Origin: Acidobacteriota bacterium
GTDB lineage: Bacteria; Acidobacteriota; Vicinamibacteria; Vicinamibacterales; CAVVIG01
Direction: 5' to 3'
Length of the DNA stretch: 17,153 nucleotides
Assembly (NCBI GenBank): GCA_016195295.1
Contig: JACPZV010000195.1
Coordinates: 1 to 17,153 of the forward strand
Shown: positions 1-7,825 of the stretch, one piece after another
Layout: each line of letters starts with the position of its first letter
Numbering within the stretch: the first letter of the stretch is position 1
Position numbers and translations under genes: made by a program
The notes under the pieces: model-generated
What the model was told of the DNA's origin: nothing
Databases searched by the model: none
What the model saw: only the letters and a program-made list of their open reading frames with translations

Positions 1-60
1 GTCTTCTGCTCTCCTGGTTGCACGCGCTGCGTGAATCGCAATCGCGTATTCGTAGGGTGA

Positions 61-318
61 GTGCGATGGGCGAGTCGTTTGTTACGGCGTATGTTTCAGG
101 GTGTGAGATTGACCACAGAAGCGACCGGCAACCTGATCGAGACGCTCCCGAACAGCCAGCGCGAAGTGTTCGTGCTCCGCGAGATCGAGGAACTCGGCAC
201 GCAGGAGATCTGTAAGATCCTGGGCCGAACCGTCACTCACGTAGGAGTGTTATTCCATCGGGCCCGCGCCCGCCTGCGGGAATGCATGGAAGGTCAGGGG
301 TGGAAGAGGCCGGCATGA
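61..318 (+). CDS. ECF-type sigma factor, region 4 fragment (N-terminus not found)
   Basis: The readable product is a sigma-70 region 4 (helix-turn-helix that contacts the -35 element): residues from about 24 carry the typical LIETLPNSQREVFVLREIEE block, followed by a helix-turn-helix (QEICKILGRTVTHVGVLFHRARARL). Region 2, which binds core polymerase and the -10 element, is absent: this frame is closed by a TGA at 58-60 and the earliest start is a GTG at 61. About 85 residues is half the usual ECF length. Either the gene is truncated, a frame change near position 60-130 hides the upstream half (the frame opening at position 3 stays open to 215 but is not clearly sigma-like), or the rest lies beyond the window edge in another frame. 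Its TGA overlaps the next gene's ATG (ATGA at 315-318), the arrangement normal for a sigma/anti-sigma pair. Identity of region 4 is fairly certain; an intact functional factor is doubtful. Confidence 0.6.
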   Translation: MRWASRLLRRMFQGVRLTTEATGNLIETLPNSQREVFVLREIEELGTQEICKILGRTVTHVGVLFHRARARLRECMEGQGWKRPA

Positions 319-569
319 TCAGATGTAAAGAAGTGGCGACCCTGCTGGATACGGAACAGGTCGCAGACGAAAGCCTCTGGACACGCATCGGCGTCCGCCT
401 GCACCTGATAATGTGCAGAAACTGCCGGCGATTCGTGCGCCAGCTACGGCAGCTGCGAGTCGGCGCGCGGTCGATCCGATCGGGCTTTGACGCAGAGGCC
501 TCAGCCGCTGGTCTCGAGCCCAAGATCGTCAAGAACCTGCAGCTGACGAGCCGCGATCCTCGCGAGTAA
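315..569 (+). CDS. Small soluble zinc-finger anti-sigma factor
   Basis: An 84-residue protein starting at the ATG that overlaps the sigma stop codon, so translation is probably coupled. It has the zinc-binding anti-sigma signature: Cys4, then His30-x3-Cys34-x2-Cys37 (HLIMCRNC). In this family the finger packs against sigma regions 2 and 4 and holds the factor inactive; the partner here would be the sigma fragment just upstream. No membrane segment is visible, so it would be cytoplasmic, unlike the anti-sigma at 7826-8548. The C-terminal end (KIVKNLQLTSRDPRE) reappears in degraded form at 9139-9218. A start at 282 in the same frame is possible but would overlap the sigma gene by 37 bases and lacks the coupling logic. 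The family assignment is good; the signal sensed is unknown. Confidence 0.72.
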   Translation: MIRCKEVATLLDTEQVADESLWTRIGVRLHLIMCRNCRRFVRQLRQLRVGARSIRSGFDAEASAAGLEPKIVKNLQLTSRDPRE

Positions 570-591
570 AAGCTTGAGGAGCGCGTCCGAA

Positions 592-832
592 ATGTCCGAG
601 TGGCTTCGCATCGCGAGACGTCCGGCGGTCGTGCGGCGCGCGTTGCGGTACGGGCTTTTGCGGCGGCGCGCTTTTGATCGTGATCAACCATGGCGACGCC
701 CTCATGCGCAAGGACGTGTCCGTGGCACGGCTGCTCCGAATGCTGAGTACGATGGCGGTGCCATACCTGGTGTCAACCGCGTCGTCGGTCAGCGCGCTGC
801 GTGAGCGCTCGTCACACACCGCCGATCATTGA
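592..832 (+). pseudogene. nrtS: NrtS-like nitrate/nitrite transport protein, frameshifted
   Basis: The ATG at 592 has a GAGGAG ribosome site at 576-581. The first 23 residues (MSEWLRIARRPAVVRRALRY...) and the residues encoded from 662 to 829 in the +1 frame (GGALLIVINHGDALMRKDVS, then a membrane segment with MAVPYLVSTASSV) together make one ~79-residue protein resembling the small NrtS family, which is known from marine cyanobacteria and proteobacteria as a two-helix nitrate/nitrite transporter. The INHGDAL and VPYxVST motifs are the main evidence. The two halves are joined only if one base is skipped in the run CTTTTGCGGCGGCGCG around 655-670. In the unshifted frame the product ends at 804 with unrelated residues. 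The break may be a mutation, a sequencing error or, less likely, a shifty site. It follows the sigma/anti-sigma pair by 22 bases, so it probably belongs to that operon. Its stop lies 2 bases from the convergent gene's stop. Confidence 0.6.
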
Positions 833-834
833 GG

Positions 835-1800
835 TCACCAGTCGTCGAATCGGGCGAGCGCGATGACGCCGGCCCCCGCGACCAGCAGGCCGCGCACGCG
901 CCGTACGAGCGCGACCGTCAATCCCGCTGCCGCTGGGAAACCGATGGCGGGCAGGAGCAGCGCATACGCCCCTTCCGACGCGCCGATCTGTCCCGGAACG
1001 AAAAAGAAGGCGATGCTGACACACTTCACCCCGCCTTCGACGATGAGCGCACTGGACCAAAAAACGGGAACACCCAGCGCGGCAATCACGATCCATACCT
1101 CCGACACGAGCAGCGCGTGCGCGGCTGCCTCGATGGCGAGCACCTCCGCCACACGCCCGGGACGCGCGTGCAAGAAAGCGACGAGCACGCGCTCGACTTG
1201 ACCGATCTGGCCGGCGACGATCGCCGCGCGCGAGGCGCCGACCAGGGCTCGTGACGCCCGCACCACCGGCGCGATCAGACCGATGCCCGTGATGGCCGCA
1301 AACGCGAACGCCACGTTGAACGCCACCATCGTGACGAGGACGGTCACGGCGCCGGGGCGGACAGCGGGCGGAAGAGACGCGTGCGCGAGCAGGAGCGTCA
1401 GCGCGACGATCGCCATCCACGCCGCCACGACAGTGTAGAGAAGGTATTCGATCGCGATGGTTGCAAAGGCGTCCGCGGTCGGCACCCCGCGACGCTTGAG
1501 CCACCAGCCCTTCGCGGGCTCCGCAAGAAACGGTCCCGTGAACGTGAGCGACTCCACCGCCTCGCCGGAGATGCGGATCCGCAGCACGTCCGCGTAACGA
1601 ACGGGACCAGCCGGCACACTCCGCCACAGCGCGGCGGCGCGGACCATCTGATGGAGCGCGTACACGGCTGACACGGCCGGCACGATCCAGCCGACGCGTG
1701 TGAGCATGTCGAGCAGGAGCGCCGGCCCGGCGCGCAGGACGAGCAGTGCGACGATCCCGAGGCCACCGACGAGCAGCAGAAGGCGAGCGATCAGATTCAC
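835..1800 (-). CDS. Lysylphosphatidylglycerol synthase TM-region family protein (UPF0104, flippase-like)
   Basis: A ~321-residue integral membrane protein with about seven or eight hydrophobic segments, rich in Ala, Val and Leu. The family signature appears as RISGEAVESLTFTGPFLAEPAKGWWLKRRG in the first half and FFFVPGQIGASEGAYALLLPAIG near the end, both typical of the LPG_synthase_TM/YbhN-like family. Known members include the membrane half of MprF and many stand-alone proteins tied to lipid or glycolipid handling; the substrate cannot be told from sequence. I chose the GTG at 1800 because the protein then begins just before its first membrane helix (VNLIARLLLLVGGLG). The frame stays open to a TTG at 1935, but that 45-residue extension is Arg-rich and overlaps the small secreted ORF at 1853-1993. 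The soluble aminoacyl-transferase domain of MprF is absent, so lysyl transfer is not predicted. Confidence 0.75.
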   Translation of the reverse strand: MNLIARLLLLVGGLGIVALLVLRAGPALLLDMLTRVGWIVPAVSAVYALHQMVRAAALWRSVPAGPVRYADVLRIRISGEAVESLTFTGPFLAEPAKGWWLKRRGVPTADAFATIAIEYLLYTVVAAWMAIVALTLLLAHASLPPAVRPGAVTVLVTMVAFNVAFAFAAITGIGLIAPVVRASRALVGASRAAIVAGQIGQVERVLVAFLHARPGRVAEVLAIEAAAHALLVSEVWIVIAALGVPVFWSSALIVEGGVKCVSIAFFFVPGQIGASEGAYALLLPAIGFPAAAGLTVALVRRVRGLLVAGAGVIALARFDDW

Positions 1801-1852
1801 AGCGCGTCCGTCTGCGACTGTGAGACGTCGTCCTCGTGAGGAACCGAAGCGC

Positions 1853-1993
1853 TCACGGTAGTAGAACTTGGTCTCGGATGCGTTGCCCACTGTATTCGAC
1901 CATCGTCTGCGCGTGCGCGCGCGCCGCGAGCCCAATCAAAACGCCGGCAACGAGCAACGTCCGAACAGTTCTACGAGCACCACTTCCTCTCAT
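1853..1993 (-). CDS. Tiny secreted ORF, possibly the start of a frameshifted gene
   Basis: A 46-residue ORF on the minus strand with a strong GGAGGT ribosome site at 1997-2002, three bases before the ATG. It encodes a convincing signal peptide: positive N-region (MRGSGARRTVR), hydrophobic core (TLLVAGVLIGLAA) and a cleavage-like AHA-Q at about residue 28. Only about 18 mature residues follow (MVEYSGQRIRDQVLLP end). Immediately downstream, a different frame reads GNASETKFYYRE...LTVADGRAV, which looks like the continuation of a small periplasmic protein after MVEYS. I therefore suspect one frameshift near 1880 in a former longer gene. It could also be a real short secreted peptide or a leader for the membrane protein at 835-1800. 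No family recognised. Confidence 0.4.
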   Translation of the reverse strand: MRGSGARRTVRTLLVAGVLIGLAARAHAQTMVEYSGQRIRDQVLLP

Positions 1994-2061
1994 GTGACCT
2001 CCGCCGTTGATGATGAGCCAGGGGCATCATATGACATGCGGCTTAAAGGCCTCGTCCGGCG

Positions 2062-3474
2062 TCACCGCGCCGCGATGTCGGCTGGTGTGATCGGCCCAAG
2101 CTGGGCGCGCAGCCGTACCTTGGCCTGATCGGCGTCCACAGCCGCCGCGACTTCTGCCAGGCGCACAGACTCCAGCGTTTGCTGCGCTTGCAGGACTTCG
2201 ATGGCCAGGCTCGTTCCGTTGCGGAAACGCACCTGGCTGATGCGCAGCGTCGCTTCCGCCGCGGAGCGGGCTTGACGCGCGCGGTCGAGACGCGCGATCG
2301 CGGCCTGGACGTCCGTCCAGGCGCTCACGACATCGGCGCGGACTCCTTGTTCAGCTTGAGCCACTGCGAGCGAAGCGTCGTCGATCCGCTGCGCGGCGGT
2401 GCGCACGCGTTCGACTCCCGTCGCGGAAACGGTCCACGTGGCGCCCACGCCGTAGCGGCGGAGCGACGCGACATCGGCGACGCGATCGCCGTTCAGGCCT
2501 TCTTGATAAAACGCCTCCAGCGTTGGCGCGGCCACACGCCCGACGGCCGCCGAACGCTCGGCACGCCGTGCGTCCAATTGCCGACGCGCGGCCGCGATCT
2601 CCGGGCGCCTATCCAACGCTTGCTGCACGAGGAGCGCCACATCTGGAACAGGCGTCGCCGCGTCCACTGTCGCCGCAACGTCGTCAACCGGCACAAGCAT
2701 CTCGAGAGGGTCCAAATCGAGCGCCGACGCGAGATCGATCGACGCGATCTGCCTCCGGCGCTCGGCCTCGATCAGGCGCAGCTCGGTGTTCGCGAGCTCG
2801 GTACGGGCCCGTTCAAAGTCGTCGCCTCGCCCGGTTCCCTGGCGAAGGAGCACATCGGTGATCCGCACGAGGTCCTGGGCATTCTGAACGGCCTCTCCCG
2901 TGACGGTGACGCTGGACTGCTCGCGGGCCAGTTGGTGATACAGCTGTGACACGCTTAGCAGCACCAGCCGCCTGACGGCCTGTTCGTCCGACTGTGCGCC
3001 CGCCGCGCGAAACACGGCGGCCGCCTTTCCAAACCACGTCTCCGCCGGATTGAGGCCGAGGCCGAATCGCGTGAACGGCGCCACCGACGTGTAGTCGACG
3101 TCCTTCAGATCACCGAACGATCCCTGCACCAGGCCGGTGGTCTGCGCGGCCCCGGCCGATCCGACCAATGCCGGAATCCATGCGCGTTTGCTCTCGCGCA
3201 CCTCCTGGCGGGCAATGCCGCTGCGCACGCCCGCTCGACGATCATCAAGATTCTGTCGATCGGCCAGGTCGAGCGCGTCGCGCAGCGTGAGCGGCCGTTC
3301 ACGCGCTGCAACGCCCGCAAGCCACGCGGGGCGCTGTTGCTCACGCGGCGTGATCGGCATCCGGGCCGAAACCGGCTGCTGCGCCGCTGCGGGTGCGACC
3401 GGAAACGTTGCCATCACCAAGACGATCTGCGCGAGACGAAGCGTCATGATGGTCACACCTGCTGGAACGGTCAC
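2062..3474 (-). CDS. TolC-family outer-membrane efflux channel
   Basis: A ~470-residue outer membrane factor that would form the exit duct of the tripartite pump encoded just upstream. The N-terminus has a signal peptide (TLRLAQIVLVMATFPVAPAAA followed by QQ). The mature part has the duplicated TolC architecture: DALDLADRQN near the start, long Ala/Arg/Glu-rich helical hairpins, and the second repeat with RRPEIAAARRQLDARRAE and VRFRNGTSLAIEVLQAQQTL, both typical outer membrane efflux protein motifs. The GTG at 3474 overlaps the adaptor's TGA (GTGA), suggesting translational coupling. An ATG at 3447 with an AGGTG upstream gives a cleaner signal peptide and may be the true start. It is the last gene of the efflux operon; no clear hairpin terminator is visible after it. 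Confidence 0.88.
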   Translation of the reverse strand: MTVPAGVTIMTLRLAQIVLVMATFPVAPAAAQQPVSARMPITPREQQRPAWLAGVAARERPLTLRDALDLADRQNLDDRRAGVRSGIARQEVRESKRAWIPALVGSAGAAQTTGLVQGSFGDLKDVDYTSVAPFTRFGLGLNPAETWFGKAAAVFRAAGAQSDEQAVRRLVLLSVSQLYHQLAREQSSVTVTGEAVQNAQDLVRITDVLLRQGTGRGDDFERARTELANTELRLIEAERRRQIASIDLASALDLDPLEMLVPVDDVAATVDAATPVPDVALLVQQALDRRPEIAAARRQLDARRAERSAAVGRVAAPTLEAFYQEGLNGDRVADVASLRRYGVGATWTVSATGVERVRTAAQRIDDASLAVAQAEQGVRADVVSAWTDVQAAIARLDRARQARSAAEATLRISQVRFRNGTSLAIEVLQAQQTLESVRLAEVAAAVDADQAKVRLRAQLGPITPADIAAR

Positions 3475-4688
3475 CTGCTGCTCGTGGCTGTAGGTGCTGG
3501 CTTGACTGCGATCGGCATGCCATCGGCGAGCGGCGCGGACGCTTTGACGATGATTGCCTCGCCGCCCGTGAGCCCGGATACCACTTCCAGCCGCACGCCG
3601 TCGTCGACGCCGATCGTCAGATCGACGCGCCGGGCGTGATCCTTGGCGGCCACGAAGACGTACGCCTGATCCTTCTGGAAGCGCACGCCGGCCGGCGTGA
3701 GCGTGATCACGTTGGCGCGCCGTTCCAGATCCAGCGAGATTCTGCCGAACATCCCTGGCGTCAGCGCCCCGTCGCCGTTGGCGACGAGCACTTCCGTTCG
3801 CATCGTGCGGGTCTGCGGATCGAGCGCGCGGGAAAACCGGCTCACCGTCGCGGTGAACGTCCGATCGGGATACGCATCGACCCGCAGCCGTGCGGAGGCA
3901 CCGATGCGGAGGTGGGCGACGTCTCGCTCCGGCACGTCGACCATCGCACGGAGGCGGGCGGCGCTGACAACTTTCACGACGGGTGTCGGCTTGGACTGCG
4001 TGCCCGCCGTGATCAGGGCGCCGGGGTCCACATAGCGCTCGGTCACGACGCCGTCGAACGGTGCCAGGATGCGGCGGTACTCCATCATCGTATCGAGTCG
4101 CACTCGCTCAGCGGTGGTCGCCACCAGACGAGATTGGGCGGCCGCGTCCGTCGCTCGCGCCGCTTCGAGCTTGCCCGACGCCAGATCCAGCTCCTGCGGC
4201 GTCGTCGCGCCAGGCTCCTCCGCATGGATGGCCTGCAGCCGCTGCATCGTGAGATTCTGCAGATGCACGTCAGCCTGCGCCTTCTGGACCTCTGCTTTGT
4301 CCCGGTTTTCCTCCGCGTCGATCCGCTTGTATTCGTCATTCATCTCAGGGATGTCGAGGACCGCGAGGAGGTGCCCCTGACGTACGCGGTCGCCACGATC
4401 GACGCTGATGGCTTTCAAGTAGCCGGATACCTTCGCGTAGAGCGTCGCCTCCTCCCACGGATCAAGCGTCGCGACGACGTCGATCCGGCGCATCACATCG
4501 CTTCGACCGGCGGTCTCCGTCTCCACCATCACCGAGGGAGGCGTCTTCGCCTCAGCGGTGGACGGCTCCCCTTTCGTCAACGAACAGGCGGCCATCGTCA
4601 ATGCCAGGGGCGCGATGGCCGCGGCGACCAGCGGCCGAGACCGGTGGCCCCAAAGGGGCAGTCGCGCTGACCGGTTCCAGTGGTGCAT
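3471..4688 (-). CDS. RND efflux periplasmic adaptor (HlyD/AcrA-like lipoprotein)
   Basis: A 405-residue membrane-fusion protein that would link the inner-membrane permease to the TolC channel. The start at ATG 4688 is preceded by AGGAAG at a suitable distance; the frame opens earlier but without a good ribosome site. Residues 20-35 form a lipoprotein-type signal ending in MAAC (Cys35 the probable lipidation site). Then come the first half of the lipoyl-like domain (EATLYAKVSGYLKAISVDRGDRVRQGHLLAVLD), a helical hairpin with Gln/Ala/Glu-rich heptads, the second lipoyl half (ILAPFDGVVTERYVDPGALI), the beta-barrel (LRAMVDVPERDVAHLRIGA) and the membrane-proximal domain (GVRFQKDQAYVFVA). It lies 22 bases after the permease gene and overlaps the channel gene. 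No His/Met-rich metal-binding extension is seen, so a metal-specific role is not indicated. Confidence 0.9.
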   Translation of the reverse strand: MHHWNRSARLPLWGHRSRPLVAAAIAPLALTMAACSLTKGEPSTAEAKTPPSVMVETETAGRSDVMRRIDVVATLDPWEEATLYAKVSGYLKAISVDRGDRVRQGHLLAVLDIPEMNDEYKRIDAEENRDKAEVQKAQADVHLQNLTMQRLQAIHAEEPGATTPQELDLASGKLEAARATDAAAQSRLVATTAERVRLDTMMEYRRILAPFDGVVTERYVDPGALITAGTQSKPTPVVKVVSAARLRAMVDVPERDVAHLRIGASARLRVDAYPDRTFTATVSRFSRALDPQTRTMRTEVLVANGDGALTPGMFGRISLDLERRANVITLTPAGVRFQKDQAYVFVAAKDHARRVDLTIGVDDGVRLEVVSGLTGGEAIIVKASAPLADGMPIAVKPAPTATSSR

Positions 4689-4710
4689 GGGCTTCTTCCT
4701 GCCGGCGTCG

Positions 4711-7700
4711 CTATCGCGACGCCTTCTTGGCAAAGACGTAGAGCACGGGGACGACGAACAAGGTCAGGAGCGTGGACGCGCCGACGCCGCCAATGACAGC
4801 GCGCGCCAGCGGCGTTGTGGCCTGCCCGGAGGTCAGCGCCATCGGCGCGAGGGCAAGCATGGCCGCGAGCGAAGTCATCAGAATCGGACGGAGGCGCACC
4901 CTGCCCGCTTCTCGCACCGCTGCGTCTGGACTGGCCCCGGCCGCGAGCTGATGATTGGCAAAGTCGACGTACAGAATGCTGTACGACACCGCGATGCCAA
5001 TCATCATAATGACGCCCATGAATGATTGGATGTTGAGCGTCGTCTCCGTGAGCCAGAGCATCCACAGCACGCCGATGAGCCCCAGCGGGACCGCCGCCAT
5101 GATGACGAGCGGCTCGAGGAACGAGCGGAACTGCACGACCATGATCAGGTAGACGAGCGCGGCCGCCATGACCAGGCCGAGGCCCATGTTCGAGAACGAC
5201 TCGCGCATGTTCGCGACTTCACCGCGCATCTGGATGGTGTAGCCGGGAGGCACCGCGATGTCCGCAATGGCCCGCTCGACGTCCCGCGCGACCGCGCCGA
5301 TGTCGCGCCCCGACACGTTGCTGAAGACGTCGACGACCCTCGTGATGTTGACGTGGGTGACCTCGGCCGGCGCCGTCGTGCGCGAGAAGTCCGCCAGGTT
5401 CCGCAGCAACACCGTCGACTGGCGGCTCCCGCTGCTGATCGGGATGTTCTTGAGCGTGTCGAGGTCCTTGATCGCATCCTCGCTGTACTGCGCGCCGAGA
5501 AAGTAATGGTTGCCATTGGCCGCGTCGAACCAGAAGGACGGCGCAAAGTTGATGCTGGAGTTGAGCGACGCGACGATGTTCTTTACGACGGCATCGTTGG
5601 TCAGCCCCAGGTCGGCTTCCTTGACGCGATCGACATCGACCTTGATCTGTGGGAAGTCCTGACGCTGCTGAATACGCACGTCGACAGCGCCGGGGATGCG
5701 AGCGACGCGCCTTCGGACCGCCTCCGCGAGGTCCGCAGACGTCGCCAGATCGCGGCCCTCGATCTGAAGGTCGATCGGCGACGCCAGGCCGAAGTTCAGC
5801 GCCGCTGTGATCATGCCGCCGGTGTCGACGGCGAATTCCACGCCGGGAAACCTCTCGTTCAGCGCCGCACGCATGCGACGCGCGTACTCGAACGTGCTCT
5901 GCCCGCGCGTGCCGGCGAGCTGCACGTTGACGAACGCGTCCATGGGACCCGAGTTGGGTGTATAGGCCGCGGGCCAGTCCAGCAAGACGCCGATGTTGGA
6001 AATCAGCTTCACAATCTCGTTCGGCGGAACGACTTCGCGAACCGTCTGCTCCACCTGGGCGACCAGCGCTTCGGTCTTCTCGATCCGAAGGCCGGAGGGT
6101 CCACGGACCCGCAGGGTGATCTGTCCGGCATCGACCTGCGGAAACAGCTCCTGGCCGATGAACGGGTACAGACCCAGGGAGGCCACAAACACCACAAGCA
6201 CGGCAGCCAGCAGCACCACACGATGGGCCAGCGCGGCATCAAGCGCGTGGCCGTACGCGCGGCGGATCTGTTCGAAGCGCCGCGCCGAGAAACTGGCCCA
6301 TCCGGATCGGTGTTGCGGCTCCGCACCATTTGCCGCCGAACTGCCGTGCATCTTCAGAAGTTTCCAGCACAGCACCGGGACGATCGTCATCGCGACGACG
6401 TACGAGCCGGCGAGCGCCAGGCCCGCGGCGAGGGCCAGCGGCGAGAAGAGAAACTTGCCCATCCCGGTCAGGAACAGGACGGGAAAGAACGCCGCCATGA
6501 TCGTGAGCGTGATGATCAGGACCGGGCCGGCCACCTCGCCGGCGCCGTCGAGCGCAGCGCGATACGAATCGCCGTGCGCGCCCAGGTGCCGTTCCACGTT
6601 CTCGATCACCACAATCGACTGATCGATGAGCAGGCCGACCGCCAGCGCGAGCCCGCCGAGCGTCATGCTGTTGAGCGTCTGGTCGAACGCGAACAGGCCG
6701 ATGATGGCCGCCGTCACGGCGAGCGGCAGCGAAATGAGGATGATCGCCGTCGAGCGCACGCTCCCCAGAAAGACCAGAATCATCAGGCCCGCCAGCACGG
6801 CGCCGAGGACACCCTCCCACTCGAGATGATCGATGGACTGACGCACGTACACCGATTGATCCATGACGACGTCGAGATTGATGTCCGGCGGCAGCCGCTG
6901 CTTGATCGCGCCGAGCTGGGCCTTGATGCCGTCAACGACGGCAATCGTGTTCGCGCCAGGCTGGCGGTAGATCGGAATGTACACCTGACGGCGGCCGTCG
7001 ATGCGTACCACGTTGGTCTGGATCTGGGCGGCGTCCTTCACGGTCGCCACGTCCCGCACGAAGATCGGCGCGCCCGCCTCGACCGGGATCGGCAGGCCGT
7101 TGAAGTCCGGCACCTTCTCGACCATCGCGTTGGCGTTGATCTGGTACTCGAGATCGCCCAGCTTGGCGCTGCCTGTCGGCACGAGCACGTTGTACGCCCG
7201 GATCGCATTGATGACGTCGAGCGGATCCAGGTGGCGCGCCTGGAGACGATCGCGATCGACGTAGGCCAAGATGCGCCGCAGTTTGCCGCCGTACACGGCC
7301 GGCGCGATCACGCCCGTGATCGACTGCAACCGGTTACGCAGCTCGAAATACGCGACGTCGTACAGGCGCGCCTCGTCCGCCGTGGCGCTCGACACGGTCA
7401 CGAGCGCGAGCGGAATGGTGGCCGTCGGATCGAACGGCATCACCATCGGCGGAATCGTGCCGGGCGGCAGGTAGTACAGGTCGGACATGGCGAGCGAGCT
7501 CACCATGGACAGCGCCGTATTCGGGTCGATGTCGGGCCGGAAAAAATCCTTCACGACGCTCACGCCGATCATCGACTTCGATTCCTGACGCGCGACGCCG
7601 TTGGCCTGGCCGGTCCAGCGCTCGAGACGCGTGGAGATGTCCTGCTCGACGAACTCCGCGGGCATCCCGGGATAAAACGTGAGGATCTGAACCGCCGGCG

Positions 7701-7818
7701 TGCGAAAGACCGGCAGGATATCGGTCGCCACGCGCGGGATGACCGTCAGGCCGATGAGCACGATGCCGAGGCTCATGACGGCGACCGCGTGGGGGTTGCG
7801 CAGGGAGAGCTTCACCAT
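4711..7818 (-). CDS. RND efflux transporter permease (AcrB/CusA superfamily)
   Basis: A 1035-residue inner-membrane pump, normal length for the hydrophobe/amphiphile and metal RND exporters. The N-terminal helix, a large periplasmic porter domain (about 35-335), a central block of membrane helices (335-490), a second porter domain and a second helix block can all be followed, with the expected internal repeat. Family motifs include FYPGMPAEFVEQDISTRLE and the TM4 block LGGLALAVGLLIDQSIVVIENVERH. In TM4 only the first Asp of the usual Asp-Asp pair remains (Asp399), the second being Gln400. In TM10 the position of the AcrB Lys is Ser945 (GIAVSYSILYVDFAN). The proton path therefore differs from AcrB. 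It starts 7 bases after the anti-sigma gene and precedes the adaptor. Substrate is unknown. Confidence 0.92.
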   Translation of the reverse strand: MVKLSLRNPHAVAVMSLGIVLIGLTVIPRVATDILPVFRTPAVQILTFYPGMPAEFVEQDISTRLERWTGQANGVARQESKSMIGVSVVKDFFRPDIDPNTALSMVSSLAMSDLYYLPPGTIPPMVMPFDPTATIPLALVTVSSATADEARLYDVAYFELRNRLQSITGVIAPAVYGGKLRRILAYVDRDRLQARHLDPLDVINAIRAYNVLVPTGSAKLGDLEYQINANAMVEKVPDFNGLPIPVEAGAPIFVRDVATVKDAAQIQTNVVRIDGRRQVYIPIYRQPGANTIAVVDGIKAQLGAIKQRLPPDINLDVVMDQSVYVRQSIDHLEWEGVLGAVLAGLMILVFLGSVRSTAIILISLPLAVTAAIIGLFAFDQTLNSMTLGGLALAVGLLIDQSIVVIENVERHLGAHGDSYRAALDGAGEVAGPVLIITLTIMAAFFPVLFLTGMGKFLFSPLALAAGLALAGSYVVAMTIVPVLCWKLLKMHGSSAANGAEPQHRSGWASFSARRFEQIRRAYGHALDAALAHRVVLLAAVLVVFVASLGLYPFIGQELFPQVDAGQITLRVRGPSGLRIEKTEALVAQVEQTVREVVPPNEIVKLISNIGVLLDWPAAYTPNSGPMDAFVNVQLAGTRGQSTFEYARRMRAALNERFPGVEFAVDTGGMITAALNFGLASPIDLQIEGRDLATSADLAEAVRRRVARIPGAVDVRIQQRQDFPQIKVDVDRVKEADLGLTNDAVVKNIVASLNSSINFAPSFWFDAANGNHYFLGAQYSEDAIKDLDTLKNIPISSGSRQSTVLLRNLADFSRTTAPAEVTHVNITRVVDVFSNVSGRDIGAVARDVERAIADIAVPPGYTIQMRGEVANMRESFSNMGLGLVMAAALVYLIMVVQFRSFLEPLVIMAAVPLGLIGVLWMLWLTETTLNIQSFMGVIMMIGIAVSYSILYVDFANHQLAAGASPDAAVREAGRVRLRPILMTSLAAMLALAPMALTSGQATTPLARAVIGGVGASTLLTLFVVPVLYVFAKKASR

Positions 7819-7825
7819 GGGATCG

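Noticed and set aside
2025..2045. Near-palindrome around CATATG upstream of the small secreted ORF, as an operator
   Set aside because: Only the outer GCAT/ATGC bases pair; the inner bases do not match symmetrically, so it is not supported as a binding site.
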